From: an uncultured bacterium
Lineage (GTDB): Bacteria > Planctomycetota > Phycisphaerae > Phycisphaerales > SM1A02
NCBI GenBank assembly: GCA_903891095.1
Contig: CAITDI010000088.1
Span: 18,270 to 82,269, forward strand
DNA length: 64,000 nucleotides
Direction of reading: 5' to 3'
Translations under genes and position numbers: made by a program
Shown here: in pieces, positions 61,926 to 64,000 of the stretch
How positions within the stretch are numbered: position 1 is the stretch's first letter
How the letters are laid out: the number at the start of each line of letters is the position of its first letter
Notes under the pieces: generated by a model
What the model was told of the DNA's origin: nothing
The model's database searches: none
The model's input: the letters and a program-made list of their open reading frames with translations, nothing else

Positions 61926-62798
61926 ATGCACGACACCATCCGACACACCGTTCCGCACGCCATCGTCCGTACGCTCGCCGCGGGTGCCGCCCTTGCGACG
62001 GCCGCCGCGATCCACGCGCAGGAGGTCGCCATCACCGGCGGCACCGCGACGCTCACCTACGACCTCCCCGTGCTGCTGGCGAACTCGCCGCTCGCTGGCT
62101 TCAACGCGGTGTTCGGCATCACCGAGAGCTACGACGAGGTCGTGAGCCTTCCCAACAACAATCCGCCGGCGTCGGTGTCGTGGGCGCTCAACCTTCCCGG
62201 AACGGCGAATCCACAAGGGCGCGGCGTGCAGTCGAACACGCTCGAGCTCGATCCGGCCGACATCCTCGGCACCTGGACCCCGGGCAACGACGTGGGTCCG
62301 TTCCTCTCGGGCGGCGAGCAGATCGCCTTCGGCGGCCTGACGCGATTCTCGCTCGACCCGGGCATCAACGGACAGCTGCTGTTCGGAGACTGGGGCCTCC
62401 GCTACGCGCCGGGCCGCGCGGACAAGGTGCGCTCCGGACTCGTGCTGACCTCGAACCTGACCTTCGCCCACGCGGTGTTCGCGGATCTCGGCCACGCGGA
62501 CATCTCGGCCTCGGGCGGCCAGTTGCTCATCTCCGCCGACATGCTGATCTCGGATGCGCTCATCCTGCTCGGGTTCCCCGAGTCGTCGATGGGGCTCAGG
62601 ATCGGCACGCTGGTGATCGCCGCCGACCTCGCGGTGGCGTGCGGCACCGACCTCGACGCCGACGGGCAGACCGGCTCGGCCGACCTTGCGGTCCTGCTGA
62701 GCCAGTGGGGCAAGGGTGGTTCCGCCGACATCTCGGGCGACGGCACCGTGGGCTCCGAGGATCTCGCCGCACTCCTGAGCGCCTGGGGCCCATGTTGA
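61926..62798 (+). CDS. secreted protein with dockerin-like tail (paralogue B)
   Basis: This 290-residue protein has a signal peptide (to about residue 31, H-A-Q-E). Its body aligns by eye with the preceding protein (GTATLTYDLPVLLANSPLAG, GGEQIAFGGLTRFSLDPGIN, RSGLVLTSNLTFAHAVFADL). Instead of a PEP-CTERM tail it ends in two dockerin-like Ca-loops (DLDADGQTGSADLAVLLSQW, DISGDGTVGSEDLAALLSAW). The stop lies within the start region of the prepilin-like gene (seven-base overlap), so both are co-translated. Function unknown. Confidence 0.78.
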   Translation: MHDTIRHTVPHAIVRTLAAGAALATAAAIHAQEVAITGGTATLTYDLPVLLANSPLAGFNAVFGITESYDEVVSLPNNNPPASVSWALNLPGTANPQGRGVQSNTLELDPADILGTWTPGNDVGPFLSGGEQIAFGGLTRFSLDPGINGQLLFGDWGLRYAPGRADKVRSGLVLTSNLTFAHAVFADLGHADISASGGQLLISADMLISDALILLGFPESSMGLRIGTLVIAADLAVACGTDLDADGQTGSADLAVLLSQWGKGGSADISGDGTVGSEDLAALLSAWGPC

Positions 62799-63577
62799 GC
62801 TTCCTGCGACATGTCCCGCGCCGTTCCGGCGGCGTCGGCGGCCCGCGCGGCATCACGCTGGTCGAGGTGCTCGTGACGGTCGCGATCATCGCGCTGATCG
62901 CAGCACTTGTGCTCGGCCTCCTCGGCCGTCTTCGCCGCATGTCGATGGCGGCGCAGAACGTGAGCAACCTGCGCAACCTGGCGATGGCCGACATCGGGTA
63001 CTTCACCGAGCACCGGGTGTTCCCCGATCTCGGCACCATCGTCCCGAGCAGCATCCGCGTCGAGCGCCTGCGGCAGATCGGTGCGTTCCTTGGAATGCCG
63101 GTGCCCGAGGGACCGGCGATCGACTGGCCATCGCGTCCGCAGCAGCCCGTGTGGATCAACTCGCCATTCGCGGTCGAGAGCGATTTCGCACTGGGCCTCA
63201 CCGTCGGCGGCGGGCTGTACACGGGGTATGTGTACGTCGCTGGGATCGAGGACTCGCAGATGGTGACCTCGGGGATCGCGACGATCGTGAATCCCGGGCA
63301 CTCCGCGCACCGGCGCAACGAGAGCCGCGGCGTGATGTGGGCCGATGTGCTGGGCGAGTTCAACACCACGGACGAGCGGCGGTTCGAGACCTTTCGCGTG
63401 AAGCCATCGACCCCGAGGTACAGCGACTTCCGCTTCTACCGCCGGGAGTTCGAGGGCATCCACCGCGCGTGGTCCGACGGCTCGGTCGACTGGCTCGACG
63501 GCGACAGCCTGGATCTCGGCGGCGCGGGGAGCAAGGACCTGCGGATCCAGCACATGCTGGGCAACTTCTACTACTGA
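62792..63577 (+). CDS. prepilin-like (type II secretion/type IV pilin) protein
   Basis: This 261-residue protein has a prepilin leader: basic N-terminus, then PRG-ITLVEVLVTVAIIALIAA with the cleavage Gly20 and Glu at +5 (Glu25). The body has no pilin motif I recognise and includes HSAHRRNESRGVMWADV and SDGSVDWLDG. The latter resemble the H-X9-DG type C-terminal region of planctomycete pseudopilins (DUF1559-like, inference). It overlaps the stop of paralogue B by seven bases and may take part in export or display of such proteins. Confidence 0.78.
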   Translation: MLSFLRHVPRRSGGVGGPRGITLVEVLVTVAIIALIAALVLGLLGRLRRMSMAAQNVSNLRNLAMADIGYFTEHRVFPDLGTIVPSSIRVERLRQIGAFLGMPVPEGPAIDWPSRPQQPVWINSPFAVESDFALGLTVGGGLYTGYVYVAGIEDSQMVTSGIATIVNPGHSAHRRNESRGVMWADVLGEFNTTDERRFETFRVKPSTPRYSDFRFYRREFEGIHRAWSDGSVDWLDGDSLDLGGAGSKDLRIQHMLGNFYY

Positions 63578-63597
63578 ATCGAAAGCGAGACGACGCC

Positions 63598-64000
63598 ATG
63601 ACGGAGCGGACTCAGACGGATCGGGGACATGCGGTTCCTGGACATGCGGTTCCTGGACATGCGGTTCCTGGACATGCACTTCAGGGACACGTGCCTTCCC
63701 AGCGGGCCGGCGGGACCAACCGCCGCGATGCGCTCAGGATGCTCGCGGCCGCGGCCATCGGGGCGGCGGCCGCGGGGCGCGTGGGTTCCGCCGCAGCTCC
63801 GGCGCAGGACTCGGCCGGGCAGGATCGCGCGACGAAGGACGCCGCCGGCCGGCATGAGCGGCAGATGCAGGATCTCCAGCTCCGCGAGGGCAGCGAGAAG
63901 ATCGGCATCCTGCTCTACCCGGGATTCGTCTCCCTCGATGCGATCGGGCCCTACCACGTGTTCCTCAACATGATGGGCGCGCAGGTGCGCTTCATCGCGA
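63598..64000 (+). CDS. Tat-exported DJ-1/PfpI family protein (partial, runs off the window)
   Basis: The first 134 residues are present. A 15-base tandem repeat (GGACATGCGGTTCCT, 63625-63684) encodes G-H-A-V-P near the start. A twin-arginine signal follows (NRRDALRMLAAAAIGAAAAG, RR at 42-43). Then the DJ-1/PfpI domain begins: KIGILLYPGFVSLDAIGPYH and VFLNMMGAQVRFIA. The catalytic Cys part is beyond the window. ATG 63598 is 20 bases after the prepilin-like gene, with GAAAGCGAG upstream. The family includes chaperones, amidases and transcription-linked proteins; an exported member is less common. Confidence 0.75.
   Translation, partial: MTERTQTDRGHAVPGHAVPGHAVPGHALQGHVPSQRAGGTNRRDALRMLAAAAIGAAAAGRVGSAAAPAQDSAGQDRATKDAAGRHERQMQDLQLREGSEKIGILLYPGFVSLDAIGPYHVFLNMMGAQVRFIA

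Overview
The window is chromosomal DNA of very high GC content and is packed with genes. It looks like a planctomycete of the Phycisphaerae type (inference). The signs are a dockerin-like C-terminus ending in a DLDGNGVV...LLNSWG pattern on several secreted proteins, a PEP-CTERM-like tail, tandem DUF1080 domains, a planctomycete-style ECF sigma factor, a CPSC...CPEC zinc-ribbon membrane protein and a Cys-rich CEGCSCAC protein. No tRNA, rRNA, CRISPR array, prophage or transposase gene was seen.

Layout. 223-2841: LptE-like lipoprotein and BamD-like TPR protein (minus) opposite a lipid kinase. 2980-15331: flagellar export and regulation block, fliL, fliN, fliO, fliP, fliQ, fliR, flhB, flhA, a 28-codon leader, flhF, flhG, a small membrane protein and a FliA-type sigma factor. 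The matching motA-motB pair lies apart at 35356-37087. 15437-24982: tandem DUF1080 protein, two tandem single-chain retropepsin-like proteins with two DTG motifs each, an operon of ScoB-like CoA transferase, Uup-type ABC-F ATPase and an unknown protein, a decayed hicBA toxin-antitoxin locus, an ALDH7-type dehydrogenase and a secreted cyclophilin. 25181-32137: ResB/CcsA cytochrome c assembly, a 680-base non-coding stretch with two copies of a 185-base inverted-repeat element, enolase, and a broken secreted HAF-repeat gene.

32255-47959: ECF sigma factor with a small membrane protein, HD hydrolase, 2-hydroxyacid dehydrogenase, motAB, an S8-like secreted protein, iron-type ABC permease, RecQ, DUF885 protein, ACT-domain protein, CDGSH protein, TPR-cyclophilin and a fused double 6-pyruvoyl-tetrahydropterin-synthase-like protein. 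47960-64000: candidate small RNA, YdjY lipoprotein/RuvC/ABC ATPase operon, trpE, zinc-ribbon membrane protein, S41 protease, pyruvate dehydrogenase E1alpha-E1beta-E2, a Cys-rich membrane protein, two paralogous secreted proteins with different C-terminal anchors, a prepilin-like protein and the start of a Tat-exported DJ-1/PfpI protein.

Themes across genes. The export gate (FliPQR-FlhBA), its placement and number regulators (FlhF/FlhG), the C-ring protein FliN, the stator (MotAB) and a flagellar sigma factor form one functional group. Many genes not preceded by a Shine-Dalgarno sequence have a TANNNT -10-like box 6-17 bases before the start codon, which suggests near-leaderless mRNAs. Short tandem repeats of 12-18 bases sit again and again at the 5' or 3' edges of genes; in hicA such a repeat has broken the frame. 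All functions are read from sequence motifs by eye; no database search was run.
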